Assembly: GCA_024763495.1 (NCBI GenBank)
Contig: JANTFJ010000005.1
Location: forward strand, 1-20,165
Direction: 5' to 3'
DNA: 20,165 nucleotides
Source: Desulfobulbaceae bacterium
Lineage (GTDB): Bacteria; Desulfobacterota; Desulfobulbia; Desulfobulbales; SURF-16
Below, one piece after another: positions 1 to 6,345 of this stretch. The notes under the pieces were generated by a model. It was not told where the DNA came from. It worked only from the letters and a program-made list of their open reading frames with translations, and ran no database searches. Position 1 is the first letter of the stretch, and each line of letters opens with the position of its first letter. Both the position numbers and the translations under genes were made by a program.

Positions 1-97
1 GATAACCCCTATTGCCATGGAAGAAGGCTTACGTTTTGCAATTCGTGAGGGCGGCAGAACAGTCGGCGCCGGCGTTATCAACGAGATTGTTGAATAG
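1..97 (+). CDS. tuf: Elongation factor Tu, C-terminal end (first tuf copy, truncated by window edge)
   Basis: Reading from base 2, the last 31 codons encode the C-terminal beta-barrel (domain 3) of EF-Tu, ending ...[20 protein letters not shown] and TAG. EF-Tu carries aminoacyl-tRNA to the ribosomal A site as a GTP complex. The EGGRTVGAG stretch is a strongly conserved EF-Tu terminus. rpmG starts 23 bp downstream, so the two are probably co-transcribed, as in the common tufB-tRNA-secE-nusG arrangement. A second tuf begins at 20075 in the same orientation. The rest of this copy lies outside the window. Confidence 0.95.
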   Translation, partial: ITPIAMEEGLRFAIREGGRTVGAGVINEIVE

Positions 98-120
98 ATA
101 ACTTCCGTTAGAGGATAACG

Positions 121-273
121 ATGAGAGAAATAATTTTGTTACGTTGTAATCAGTGTAAGCGGAAGAATTATTCCACTACCAAGAATAAGCGCAGTACCCC
201 GCAGAAGCTGGAATTAAAAAAATATTGCCGTTTTTGTCAGACTCATACTCTGCACAAAGAAACGAAGAAGTAA
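121..273 (+). CDS. rpmG: 50S ribosomal protein L33, zinc-ribbon type
   Basis: A 50-residue protein, the usual length for L33, a small basic protein of the large subunit near the E site. Two CXXC pairs (C9/C12 and C36/C39) can form a zinc ribbon, so this is the zinc-binding form rather than the Cys-free paralogue that some bacteria switch to under zinc limitation. The ATG follows a GAGG-like Shine-Dalgarno at about 112-115. It sits between tuf and tRNA-Trp, 5 bp before the tRNA, and likely shares their transcript, which ends at the hairpin at 363-404. It is short but unambiguous from its sequence ([12 protein letters not shown]...) and position. Confidence 0.95.
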   Translation: MREIILLRCNQCKRKNYSTTKNKRSTPQKLELKKYCRFCQTHTLHKETKK

Positions 274-278
274 AATAA

Positions 279-355
279 AGGCCAGTAGCTCTAATTGGTA
301 GAGCGCCGGACTCCAAATCCGGATGCTGGGGGTTCGAGTCCCTCCTGGCCTGCCA
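279..355 (+). tRNA. trnW: tRNA-Trp (anticodon CCA)
   Basis: A full cloverleaf can be read. The acceptor stem AGGCCAG (279-285) pairs with CTGGCCT (345-351), followed by discriminator G352 and an encoded CCA at 353-355. The D-arm contains the AATTGGTAGAGC motif. The anticodon stem CCGGA/TCCGG (306-310/318-322) encloses loop CTCCAAA with anticodon CCA at 313-315, which reads UGG (Trp). The T-arm has GGTTCGAGTCC. It lies 5 bp after rpmG and 7 bp before a terminator, so it is processed from the tuf-rpmG transcript. A tRNA-Trp before secE-nusG is a conserved arrangement. Confidence 0.98.
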
Positions 356-362
356 GAACAGA

Positions 363-404
363 TGCTTCGCTTTTTAACTAATCAAAGCGAAGCACATTTT
401 TTTT
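363..404 (+). terminator. Rho-independent terminator after tRNA-Trp
   Basis: An 11-bp perfect stem TGCTTCGCTTT (363-373) / AAAGCGAAGCA (384-394) with a 10-nt loop is followed by eight T residues at 397-404. It ends the tuf-rpmG-tRNA transcript, so secE-nusG needs a separate promoter downstream. Confidence 0.92.
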
Positions 405-425
405 GATGAGGTACTTTGACTTTGC

Positions 426-508
426 CTAGTAGGTTGTCCGAGAATAGACATTTTTTCTCAAATCAAGGCATATTGCAAAAATAAGCACAGCCATATAGTT
501 TATATTAT
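426..508 (+). mobile_element. MITE-like element, left half only (copy A)
   Basis: Begins CTAGTAGGTTGTCCGAGAAT and follows the left ~83 bp of the 147 bp consensus seen at 5960, 6346 and 6489. It stops exactly where an R-repeat terminus (GTAACTACTCA) begins at 509. No right half follows directly. It encodes no protein. Confidence 0.8.
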
Positions 509-549
509 GTAACTACTCATGGGGTAAGCGTCATCACGTAAATGTTCGG
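509..549 (-). repeat. R-family palindromic repeat, terminal fragment
   Basis: Starts GTAACTACTCATGGGGTAAG, like the reverse-oriented R copy at 962. The remainder is cut off by MITE B at 550. Confidence 0.6.
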
Positions 550-715
550 CTAGGAGGCTGTCCGAGAATAGAAGCGATAGCGAAAAATTGGAGAATTGAG
601 ACCATTTTTCGGTCATTTTCTGCGAATAGCAGCACTATTTAAAGAAAATTAGCGGAAAAAAGGGCCAATTTATCCGATTTTGCAGTAGGCTCGCTATTCT
701 CGGATAGCCTCCTAG
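550..715. mobile_element. 166 bp MITE-like element with different interior (copy B)
   Basis: Terminal inverted repeats of 22 bp differ at one position: left CTAGGAGGCTGTCCGAGAAT at 550, right end ATTCTCGGATAGCCTCCTAG at 696-715. The ends match the 147 bp element but the interior does not, so it is a second subfamily probably moved by the same absent transposase. It has no coding capacity. The family of the transposase is not identified. Confidence 0.82.
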
Positions 716-791
716 CACCCCACCTTCGACCGTGTATTGTGCAGGGCGAGGAAGACGTACATGGTGGTGTTCCTGAACTCCTTACAGTTAT
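716..791 (-). repeat. V-family repeat, partial
   Basis: Read on the minus strand from 791 it runs ATAACTGTAAGGAGTTCAGG and on through CCGCCATGTACG-like and GCCCTGC segments, matching the V repeat at 15469-15593 with substitutions. Its far end is missing, next to MITE B. The following stretch 792-870 shows nothing I can name. Confidence 0.6.
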
Positions 792-870
792 ACGGTTGTC
801 GCTGCTGGATGTACTTTGTTGAGCTCTATCGTAAATGTAAGTGATTTGTTTCAAATAAATTTTTTAATTT

Positions 871-905
871 TTGCCACTCTTTTCAGTACCCCTTGAGGGG
901 TGTAA
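871..905 (-). repeat. S repeat (single unit)
   Basis: The segment TTGCCACTCTTTTCAGTACC continuing CCTTGAGGGGTGTAA is the reverse complement of 6193-6227 with one or two changes. Similarity extends upstream through a TTTCAAATAAA-like stretch (about 848-858). CCCCTTGAGGGG is itself a small palindrome. Confidence 0.65.
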
Positions 906-912
906 GTGCCTT

Positions 913-930
913 GGTAGTTATATAACTACC
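913..930. other. 18-bp perfect palindrome upstream of secE
   Basis: GGTAGTTATATAACTACC is a perfect inverted repeat with no spacer, followed by an AT-rich tract. It could be a protein-binding site. It could also be two repeat ends (GTAGTTAT as in the V-family terminus) meeting head to head. The sequence does not decide between these. Confidence 0.5.
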
Positions 931-961
931 TTATTTTAAAATTTATTTTCTTGTTTTTTGT

Positions 962-1119
962 GTAACTACTCACGGGGTAAGTGCCTTAACTTCGCTAGCC
1001 CACGTAATTGTGACTGCTTACAGGGTGCCGGAGATTTTCGCGATCAGACTGGCGCAGCATACTGGCGCTATGTAAGACAGGCTGATCGCGGGAAGATTCG
1101 GTGACCTGTGAGCAGTTAC
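962..1119 (-). repeat. R-family palindromic repeat upstream of secE
   Basis: 158 bp, bounded by GTAACTACTCACGGGGTAAG at 962 and CCTGTGAGCAGTTAC ending at 1119. The interior contains GCTATGTAAGACAGGCTGAT, shared with the T family near rpsL, and paired CGCGATCA/TGATCGCG segments. The element ends 39 bp before the secE start, within its probable 5' leader. Confidence 0.8.
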
Positions 1120-1157
1120 TTTTTTTGTTACAGCTTTTCAGGAGTAAGGCACTAATT

Positions 1158-1418
1158 ATGGCGACAAAAAAATCCGGAAAAATCAGTAAAAAAGCAAAGA
1201 CCAGGGAAATTGTTGAAAGTGGTTCAAAATTCAGCCTGCCACGAATTAAACAGTTCTATGAAGAGGTAAAAAGTGAGTTTAGTAAAATTGCCTGGCCAGA
1301 CAAGAAGCAAACTATAGGCTCTACCGGTGTGGTTGTTGTTCTGGTTTTTTTTGTAGCAATATATCTTGGCCTGGTTGATTTTGTCCTTGGTCATTTAATT
1401 GGCCTTGTTATTAAATAG
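1158..1418 (+). CDS. secE: Preprotein translocase subunit SecE
   Basis: An 86-residue single-span SecE, the essential clamp subunit of the SecYEG protein-export channel in the inner membrane. A lysine-rich N-terminus (1-25) is followed by the conserved amphipathic helix with EEVKSEFSKIAWPDKKQT (35-52) and one membrane helix at about 56-82. This is the short form with one membrane span rather than the three of E. coli. I chose ATG 1158 because AGGAG/AAGG (1140-1149) lies just upstream and the protein then starts MATKKSGK. An in-frame ATG at 1101 would place 19 residues partly inside an R repeat. secE normally pairs with nusG, as here, but 677 bp of repeats separate them. Confidence 0.95.
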   Translation: MATKKSGKISKKAKTREIVESGSKFSLPRIKQFYEEVKSEFSKIAWPDKKQTIGSTGVVVVLVFFVAIYLGLVDFVLGHLIGLVIK

Positions 1419-1430
1419 GATATCGATCAA

Positions 1431-1470
1431 TAAAATACATCCAGGCGGCTACCAGCCCCATAACTGTTTT
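1431..1470 (+). repeat. V-family repeat, left-end fragment
   Basis: TAAAATACATCCAGGCGGCT then ACCAGCCCCATAACTGTT closely resembles 15442-15477 (TAAAGTACACCCAGCCGGCG...). It begins 12 bp after the secE stop. The rest of the V element is absent. Confidence 0.6.
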
Positions 1471-1508
1471 AGATGTGTTTAATAAAAATTAATTAATGAT
1501 CATTCGAT

Positions 1509-1691
1509 GTAACTGCTCACAGGGCAACCGGATCCGTAGTCTCGCCAGCTCGCTTATCTGTCAGCCATCAGTACGGCTTACGTATGGCTGATACGCTGTC
1601 CGGACCTGATCATTTAAAACTACGGCCCCTTGTAACCACTTCTCATTACTGTGGTCAGCTTAGTTAAGACGCTTATCCTGTGAGTAGATAC
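1509..1691 (+). repeat. R-family palindromic repeat between secE and nusG
   Basis: About 183 bp from GTAACTGCTCACAGGGCAAC to CCTGTGAGTAGATAC, with interior GGCTTACGTATGGCTGATAC and a ...CCTTGTAACCACT segment as in other R copies. The next stretch, 1692-1833, shows nothing recognisable. Confidence 0.75.
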
Positions 1692-1833
1692 CATTTGAAA
1701 TAATTTTGGCGTTCAATGGGCCGCGTTTTGACTAATTCTTACCTGCCGACGGTTACTACTCCATATCGATATTTGTGATGAAGTAGCTTTAAGCGTATGG
1801 ATTGTAAAGATTAGGTGTGGTATTACATAACTT

Positions 1834-2037
1834 GTAACCGTTCACCAGGGAGAAAATTTTTGCAATATTTAAGTCTCTGAGCGTTTACCATTGCCTTAGA
1901 TTCGGAGTCGGAGTTTATGCTTCCTGTTTTTAAGGGTGCTTACCTGTGCCTGCGCAACATACCGGTGCTCTATTCAAGCAGGCTCAAATGGGCAAAGAGG
2001 TAAGCGTAGATTCCGTGAGGTGCTGGTGAACGCTTAC
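1834..2037. repeat. U-type repeat upstream of nusG
   Basis: Inverted ends GTAACCGTTCACCAGGG (1834) and CTGGTGAACGCTTAC (ending 2037) bound about 204 bp. Internal GTAAGCG-like and GCAGGCTC segments recall the R and T families. A shorter relative sits at 19953-20024 between fusA and tuf. Confidence 0.65.
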
Positions 2038-2095
2038 CATAACTTTAATGCAGCCAATCTAACCTGGATTGGAAAATTAGGAATTTTATAAGCCG

Positions 2096-2626
2096 ATGGT
2101 AAAACAGTGGTATATACTTCATACTTATTCAGGATTTGAAGAGAAAGTTAAACTCTCAATGCTTGATAGAATAAAACAGTTTAAGCAGGAAGATTTGTTT
2201 GGTGAGATTGTAGTTCCTCGCGAACAGGTTGTGGAGATGGTTAAGGGAACAAAAAAAACATCATCAAGAAAATTTTTCCCCGGCTATATTCTTCTGAATG
2301 TTGAGCTTAATGATCAAACCTGGCATACAATTCGTGATACCCCCAAGGTGACAGGATTTGTTGGTAATGATCTTCATCCTGAACCGTTGTCTGATGAAGA
2401 CGCCATGAAAATTATTGGCCGTATTAAAGATGGAGCCTTAAAACCTAAGCCCAAGGTTACTTTTGAAGTAGGGGATGTTGTCAGGGTTGTTGATGGTCCT
2501 TTTTCTAATTTTCAGGGTGAAGTTTATGAAGTATTCCCTGATAAAGGTAGAGTAAAGGTCATGGTTAGTATCTTTGGCCGGGACACACCTGTTGAACTTG
2601 AATATATACAGGTCAGTAAGGGGTAA
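2096..2626 (+). CDS. nusG: Transcription termination/antitermination factor NusG
   Basis: A 176-residue NusG, the universal elongation factor that binds the RNA polymerase clamp and links it to Rho or to ribosomal protein S10. The NGN domain (about 1-110) begins MVKQWYILHTYSGFEEKV and includes the conserved RKFFPGYILL core at 59-68. The KOW domain (about 122-176) contains VGDVVRVVDGPFSNFQGEV (125-143). Length matches the short two-domain form without an inserted domain. ATG 2096 follows AGGA at 2079-2082, a rather distant Shine-Dalgarno. It lies between secE and rplK as in most bacteria, but both flanking spacers are filled by repeats. Confidence 0.97.
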   Translation: MVKQWYILHTYSGFEEKVKLSMLDRIKQFKQEDLFGEIVVPREQVVEMVKGTKKTSSRKFFPGYILLNVELNDQTWHTIRDTPKVTGFVGNDLHPEPLSDEDAMKIIGRIKDGALKPKPKVTFEVGDVVRVVDGPFSNFQGEVYEVFPDKGRVKVMVSIFGRDTPVELEYIQVSKG

Positions 2627-2645
2627 TTCATTATATTATTTTTTC

Positions 2646-2800
2646 GTAGCTATTCACAGGGTACCGAATCATTTCACTATCAGATCGGCTTACATATAAC
2701 TAATACGCTGAGCCCGCTTGATCGCAAAAATCTCCGGTACCTTAGCAGTTACAATTACAGTGATTAGCTAAATCAGGTCGTTTATCCACCGATTAATTAC
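2646..2800 (+). repeat. R-family palindromic repeat between nusG and rplK
   Basis: Degenerate copy running from GTAGCTATTCACAGGGTACC through CGGCTTACATATAACTAATA and GATCGCAAAAATCTCCGG to GATTAATTAC. It has the same order of blocks as the 175 bp copy at 5670. It covers most of the spacer and ends 84 bp before rplK. Confidence 0.7.
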
Positions 2801-2883
2801 GTTTTTTCAGCATCAAGTTAGTTGTCGTTTGTACCACAATGAACTGGTGTGTAACTTTTATATTCTTATTGTGGGAGATTAAG

Positions 2884-3306
2884 ATGAAAAAAATTACAGC
2901 TTTTATCAAGTTGCAAATTCCGGCAGGTAAGGCAAATCCTTCACCACCGGTTGGCCCGGCTCTGGGTCAGCATGGTTTAAATATCATGGATTTCTGTAAG
3001 GCTTTCAATGCCAAAACCCAGAACCAGGGTGATTTGCTTATTCCTGTCGTTATATCAGTATATGCAGATCGTTCTTTTTCTTTTATTACTAAAACTCCAC
3101 CTGCATCAACCTTGATTTTTAAAGCTCTGGGGATTGATAAAGGTTCGTCAAATCCTAAAAAAGAGCGGATCGCTACGATTTCAAAGGCTCAGATAAAGGA
3201 GATTGCCGAGTTGAAAATGCCTGATCTCAATGCCTATGATACTGAAGCGGCCATGAAGATTATCATGGGGACAGCCAAGAGCTGCGGCATAATTATTGGT
3301 GATTAA
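2884..3306 (+). CDS. rplK: 50S ribosomal protein L11
   Basis: 140 residues, close to the usual 141. L11 forms, with its 23S rRNA site, the base of the GTPase-associated centre where EF-G and EF-Tu act, and it is needed for RelA activation. The N-terminal domain carries [15 protein letters not shown] (17-31), whose prolines line the thiostrepton site, then [13 protein letters not shown]. The C-terminal rRNA-binding domain includes [19 protein letters not shown] and a terminal [15 protein letters not shown] 2884 is set by GGGAGA at 2873-2878. Longer in-frame starts upstream (2839) would add a hydrophobic tail not found in L11. rplA follows 67 bp downstream, forming the L11 operon. Confidence 0.97.
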   Translation: MKKITAFIKLQIPAGKANPSPPVGPALGQHGLNIMDFCKAFNAKTQNQGDLLIPVVISVYADRSFSFITKTPPASTLIFKALGIDKGSSNPKKERIATISKAQIKEIAELKMPDLNAYDTEAAMKIIMGTAKSCGIIIGD

Positions 3307-3373
3307 ATTTTAACTGATTTTGTGGGGATCAAATGCTTAACCCCCCATGATTTGCAACTGTGTGGAGATTCAA

Positions 3374-4087
3374 ATGGCTAAAAGAGGAAAGAAATATCGT
3401 AAGGCAATAGAAGGAATTGATCTTACTCAACCTTGCACCCTTGCAGGTTCACTCGAAATAGTTTTAAAAAGTAAGATTGGCAAATTTGATGAATCTGTTG
3501 ATATAGCCGTAAGGCTGGGAGTAGATCCCCGTCATGCAGATCAAATGGTTCGAAGTACTGTTGTCTTACCTAATGGTACTGGTAAGAGTGAGCGAGTTCT
3601 GGTCTTTGCTAAAGGTGAAAAGGTTCAGGAAGCCCTTGATGCCGGGGCTGACTATGCCGGCTCAGATGAGTATGTTGAAAAAATAAAGGAAGGATGGTTG
3701 GATTTTGATAAAACCGTTGCTACTCCTGACATGATGGGTTCAGTAGGTAAAATCGGTCGTGTTCTCGGGCCAAGAGGGATGATGCCTAATGCCAAACTTG
3801 GAACTGTCACTTTTGATGTAGGCCGGGTTGTGAACGAAATTAAAGCAGGAAAGGTTGATTTCAAGGTTGATAAGTCCGGTATTGTTCATGCGATTGTCGG
3901 TAAAGTTTCATTTGGTATGGATAAACTTCAGGAAAATATAATTGCCTTTATTGATAAAATTATTCAGTTAAAACCATCTTCTGCCAAAGGGGTGTATCTC
4001 AAAGGAATCAGTATTTCCAGCACTATGGGGCCTGGAGTGAAAGTTGATCCGGTTGATTTGCGTACCCTGGTTAAGCAGGCAGCTTAA
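3374..4087 (+). CDS. rplA: 50S ribosomal protein L1
   Basis: 237 residues, near the usual 230-235. L1 binds helix 76-78 of 23S rRNA, forms the mobile L1 stalk that handles E-site tRNA, and in many bacteria represses its own L11-L1 mRNA. Visible family blocks are [11 protein letters not shown] at the start, [20 protein letters not shown] in domain I, the domain II signature [19 protein letters not shown] (about 128-146), and the C-terminal [23 protein letters not shown] 3374 follows GTGGAG at about 3362-3367. The in-frame ATG at 3347 adds nine residues unlike L1. No L1-binding RNA target was identified in the spacer. Confidence 0.97.
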   Translation: MAKRGKKYRKAIEGIDLTQPCTLAGSLEIVLKSKIGKFDESVDIAVRLGVDPRHADQMVRSTVVLPNGTGKSERVLVFAKGEKVQEALDAGADYAGSDEYVEKIKEGWLDFDKTVATPDMMGSVGKIGRVLGPRGMMPNAKLGTVTFDVGRVVNEIKAGKVDFKVDKSGIVHAIVGKVSFGMDKLQENIIAFIDKIIQLKPSSAKGVYLKGISISSTMGPGVKVDPVDLRTLVKQAA

Positions 4088-4099
4088 TCAGATGACAGA

Positions 4100-4290
4100 A
4101 GCCGGATGATTTTGCTCTGTAGAGGTGCAACAAAAGTTAACAAGTTCATGAAGGAAGTAGTGCAGAAGTCGAAGACAGCAGGTGCGTCTAACGTATAATC
4201 ATTTTTATGGCCTGCCGAGACGGACGATTAAAATAAAAAGTTCGGGTGATATTATGTTCATTTGTTTGTCCCTGGTCGACCTCAACTGCT
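4100..4290 (+). promoter_or_regulatory. Ribosomal protein L10 leader (autoregulatory mRNA structure), approximate limits
   Basis: The 239 bp spacer before rplJ contains AGAAGTCGAAGACAGCAGG (4164-4182), and 28 nt on, GGCCTGCCGAGACGG (4209-4223). CAGG pairs with CCTG, and the flanking GAAGACAG and CCGAGAC are the conserved kink-turn-like parts of L10 leaders as I know the family. In this family the L10-(L7/L12) complex binds the leader of its own mRNA to repress translation. The boundaries are estimates. No mobile repeat has entered this spacer. Confidence 0.72.
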
Positions 4291-4312
4291 TAAACAATAA
4301 TTTTAAATTTAC

Positions 4313-4319
4313 AAGGAGG
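4313..4319 (+). promoter_or_regulatory. Strong Shine-Dalgarno that decides the rplJ start
   Basis: AAGGAGG lies 1 nt before an ATG at 4321 but 7 nt before the in-frame TTG at 4327. Only the TTG has workable spacing. Confidence 0.75.
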
Positions 4320-4326
4320 GATGACA

Positions 4327-4848
4327 TTGAACCGTGAACAAAAGTCAGCGGAAGTAGATGATCTCAAAGGTAGATTTGCGAAAGCTAAAATTGCCATTGC
4401 TACAGACTATCGCGGCCTGACGGTAGCTGATTTTCAGGATCTTCGAATAGAGCTGAGGAAGAATAATTCTCAAATTCGGGTAGCAAAAAACACCCTGCTC
4501 AAAAGGGCTGTTCAGGATACATCATTTGAACAGCTCCAGGAGCATTTTACCGGTACAACGGCAATTACAGTTTCCTATGATGATCCCGTCGCACCAGCTA
4601 AGGTTTTAACAGCATTCAGTAAAGATCATGATGAGATGGTAATTCGTGGTGGAATGCTTGATGGCAAGACTTTGACTGTTGATGATCTTCTAGCTCTGTC
4701 CAAGCTGCCTTCCCGTGAGGTTATGCTTTCTCAGTTGCTTTCTGTTATGCAGGCTGTACCTACTAGTTTTGTCCGGGTTCTTAACGCTGTTCCGAGCAGT
4801 TTTGTTTATGCTTTACAGGCAATTAAGGAAAGCAAAGAGCAAGAGTAA
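4327..4848 (+). CDS. rplJ: 50S ribosomal protein L10
   Basis: 173 residues from TTG 4327 (MNREQKSAEVDDLKGRF...). L10 anchors the L7/L12 dimers to form the ribosomal stalk that recruits translation GTPases. The N-terminal rRNA-binding domain includes ATDYRGLTVADFQDLR and RVAKNTLLKRA. The C-terminal long helix (about 125-173, with paired VLNAVPSSFVYALQAI-type segments) is where L7/L12 N-termini bind. The first ATG, 4321, would add only two residues but sits almost on the Shine-Dalgarno, so I prefer the TTG. MNRE-type starts are common for this protein. It is preceded by the L10 leader and followed by rplL after 132 bp. Confidence 0.95.
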   Translation: MNREQKSAEVDDLKGRFAKAKIAIATDYRGLTVADFQDLRIELRKNNSQIRVAKNTLLKRAVQDTSFEQLQEHFTGTTAITVSYDDPVAPAKVLTAFSKDHDEMVIRGGMLDGKTLTVDDLLALSKLPSREVMLSQLLSVMQAVPTSFVRVLNAVPSSFVYALQAIKESKEQE

Positions 4849-4858
4849 CGATTTACCA

Positions 4859-4921
4859 TTAACTCTGAACTGTAACCGAATAGTTACCTTTTTGTTAGGG
4901 GGTTCCTTGGCTGAGAGTTAA
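4859..4921 (+). other. Predicted hairpin in the rplJ-rplL spacer
   Basis: Outer stem TTAACTCT (4859-4866) / AGAGTTAA (4914-4921) encloses an inner 5-bp stem GTAAC/GTTAC (4872-4876/4883-4887) followed by CTTTTTG. It could be a weak attenuator or a processing structure tuning the extra rplL expression that the 4:1 or 6:1 L7/L12:L10 ratio needs. The structure is visible; the function is inferred. Confidence 0.4.
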
Positions 4922-4980
4922 CGGATAACAGATAATATCTATCTATAAAGTGTTAATATATTTTATCAAGGAGTAATAAA

Positions 4981-5364
4981 ATGGCTGTATCTAAAGAGGA
5001 CGTGATTGAGTTTATTTCAAATATGAGTGTTCTTGAGCTTTCTGAGCTTGTTAAGGAACTTGAAGAAAAATTTGGCGTATCGGCTGCTGCTCCGGTAGCC
5101 ATGGCAGCTGGACCTGCTGCCGGTGACGGCGGAGGTGATGCAGCTGAAGAAAAAACTGAATTTGACGCTGTACTTACCAGCTTTGGCGCTAAGAAAATTG
5201 CCGTTATCAAAGAGGTCAGGGCAATTACATCATTAGGGCTTAAAGAAGCTAAAGCCTTGGTAGAAGGCGTCCCGGCACCAATTAAAGAAGGTGTCGCCAA
5301 GGATGAGGCAGATGATATTAAATCAAAAATTGAAGCTGCCGGCGGTGAAGTTGAAATTAAATAA
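4981..5364 (+). CDS. rplL: 50S ribosomal protein L7/L12
   Basis: 127 residues, acidic, the multi-copy stalk protein that contacts EF-Tu, EF-G, IF2 and RF3. The N-terminal dimerisation and L10-binding domain covers about 1-33. An Ala/Gly-rich hinge follows (about 34-55, [18 protein letters not shown]). The globular C-terminal domain contains [20 protein letters not shown] (71-90) and ends GGEVEIK. ATG 4981 has AAGGAG at 4968-4973, a good 7-nt spacing in keeping with high expression. The next gene, rpoB, is 1.5 kb downstream, a far longer rplL-rpoB spacer than usual. Confidence 0.98.
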   Translation: MAVSKEDVIEFISNMSVLELSELVKELEEKFGVSAAAPVAMAAGPAAGDGGGDAAEEKTEFDAVLTSFGAKKIAVIKEVRAITSLGLKEAKALVEGVPAPIKEGVAKDEADDIKSKIEAAGGEVEIK

Positions 5365-5407
5365 ATTTTATTTCCTCTCTATTCCTTAAATTTGTCGTGG
5401 TTGTATT

Positions 5408-5564
5408 GTAACTGCTCACCAGGCAACCGGATCTTACCGTGATCAGTCCGGCTTACGTATGATTAATTCGCTGTGCCGGCCTGATTACAAAAAATTCCGG
5501 CACCCTGTAACTGTTACATTTACGGTGTTAGCGCAATTAAGGCGCTTACCCTGTGAGTATTTAC
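5408..5564 (+). repeat. R-family palindromic repeat after rplL
   Basis: 157 bp from GTAACTGCTCACCAGGCAAC to CCCTGTGAGTATTTAC, with the same interior blocks (GGCTTACGTATGATTAATTC, CCGGCACCCTGTAACTGTTA) as the other R copies. Confidence 0.8.
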
Positions 5565-5605
5565 GTTGTATTTTAACTTGGCAGGTTAAGGTTTAAGCTG
5601 AAAAT

Positions 5606-5644
5606 ATAGAACGTTGCGGATCAGATTTGTCCGCAGCGTTCTAT
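5606..5644 (+). other. 15-bp hairpin between rplL and rpoB (possible attenuator or RNase III site)
   Basis: Arms 5606-5620 (ATAGAACGTTGCGGA) and 5630-5644 (TCCGCAGCGTTCTAT) pair over 15 bp with one G-U and a 9-nt loop. No long T-run follows (TACGTTTGT), so it is not a classic terminator. E. coli has an attenuator and an RNase III site in the equivalent spacer. A similar role is an inference. It is the only strong structure here that does not belong to a repeat family. Confidence 0.55.
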
Positions 5645-5669
5645 TACGTTTGTAAAATGTACAAGAAAG

Positions 5670-5844
5670 GTAACTGCTCACAGGGCACCGAACGTAGTCT
5701 GCGCAAACCTCATTCCGCGAACAGGCTTACTTGCGTATGACTAATACGCTGCGCCAGCCAGCTCGCAAAAATATCCAGCACCCTGTAACCAGTTACAATT
5801 ACTGGGGTTAGCGAAGTTAAGGCGCTTACCCCGTGAGTAGTTAC
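5670..5844 (+). repeat. R-family palindromic repeat, best-preserved copy
   Basis: 175 bp from GTAACTGCTCACAGGGCACC to CCCCGTGAGTAGTTAC. The outer 16 bases are inverted repeats with two mismatches. Interior blocks are GGCTTACTTGCGTATGACTA, GCTCGCAAAAATATCCAGCA, CCCTGTAACCAGTTACAATT and GGGGTTAGCGAAGTTAAGGC. No open reading frame. 5845-5959 holds nothing recognisable. Confidence 0.82.
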
Positions 5845-5959
5845 GAATATTCATTATATTATCGTAATGTTAGGTTGCGCATCTGTTGCGAATGATCGGG
5901 GTGTGATACACATTGACAGAAATGTTTTGTCAGCCTGCTTGCCTGCTTATGAAGTGTTT

Positions 5960-6106
5960 CTAGGAGGTTGTCCGAGAATAGACATTTTTTCTCAAATCAA
6001 GGCATTTTGCAAAAATAAGCACGGCCATATAGTAGATATTACGAGCATTATTTTTTCAAAATAACACAGAGTTGGGAGAAAAGGGCATTCTCGGACAGCC
6101 TTCTAG
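5960..6106. mobile_element. 147 bp MITE-like element (copy C)
   Basis: Full copy with left end CTAGGAGGTTGTCCGAGAAT and right end ATTCTCGGACAGCCTTCTAG. It is identical in length to copies D and E, with about a dozen or so substitutions against them. CTAG stands at both ends. Non-coding. Confidence 0.85.
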
Positions 6107-6160
6107 TATGCTGCGCCAGTCTGATCGCGAAAATCTTCGGCACCCCTGTAAACAGTTACA
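6107..6160 (+). repeat. R-family repeat, right-middle fragment
   Basis: TATGCTGCGCCAGTCTGATC, then CGCGAAAATCTTCGGCACCC and CTGTAAACAGTTAC, match the middle and right of R elements. The left part is absent and MITE C abuts it directly. Confidence 0.65.
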
Positions 6161-6192
6161 AATTAGTCCCTTAGAATTAATTTTCGTGTTTT

Positions 6193-6313
6193 TTACACCC
6201 CTCAAGGGGGTACTGAAAAGAGTGGCAAGAAATTGAAAACATTCTTTGAAATAAACAAGTTGAATCTACTGTTAAGGGACTTACACCCGTCAAGCGAGTA
6301 CTGAACAGAGTCC
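6193..6313 (+). repeat. S repeat, two direct units
   Basis: Unit 1 (6193-6226) reads TTACACCCCTCAAGGGGGTA then CTGAAAAGAGTGGC. Unit 2 (6281-6313) reads TTACACCCGTCAAGCGAGTA then CTGAACAGAGTCC. The units are 88 bp apart in the same orientation. A third unit is inverted at 871-905. Confidence 0.65.
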
Positions 6314-6345
6314 AGAGCCTTAATTTCCCTTCCAGTTTATCTGGG

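Noticed and set aside
639..854. 71-aa open frame on the minus strand before secE
   Set aside because: It runs through MITE B, a V fragment and an S repeat, has no recognisable domain and low-complexity Ser/Thr composition.
1101..1157. Upstream ATG extending SecE by 19 residues
   Set aside because: It lies inside an R repeat, lacks a ribosome site, and the residues do not match SecE.
4088..4320. Hidden small gene or mobile repeat before rplJ
   Set aside because: The conserved GAAGACAGCAGG and CCTGCCGAG blocks are better explained by an L10 leader, and no GTAACT-type ends are present.
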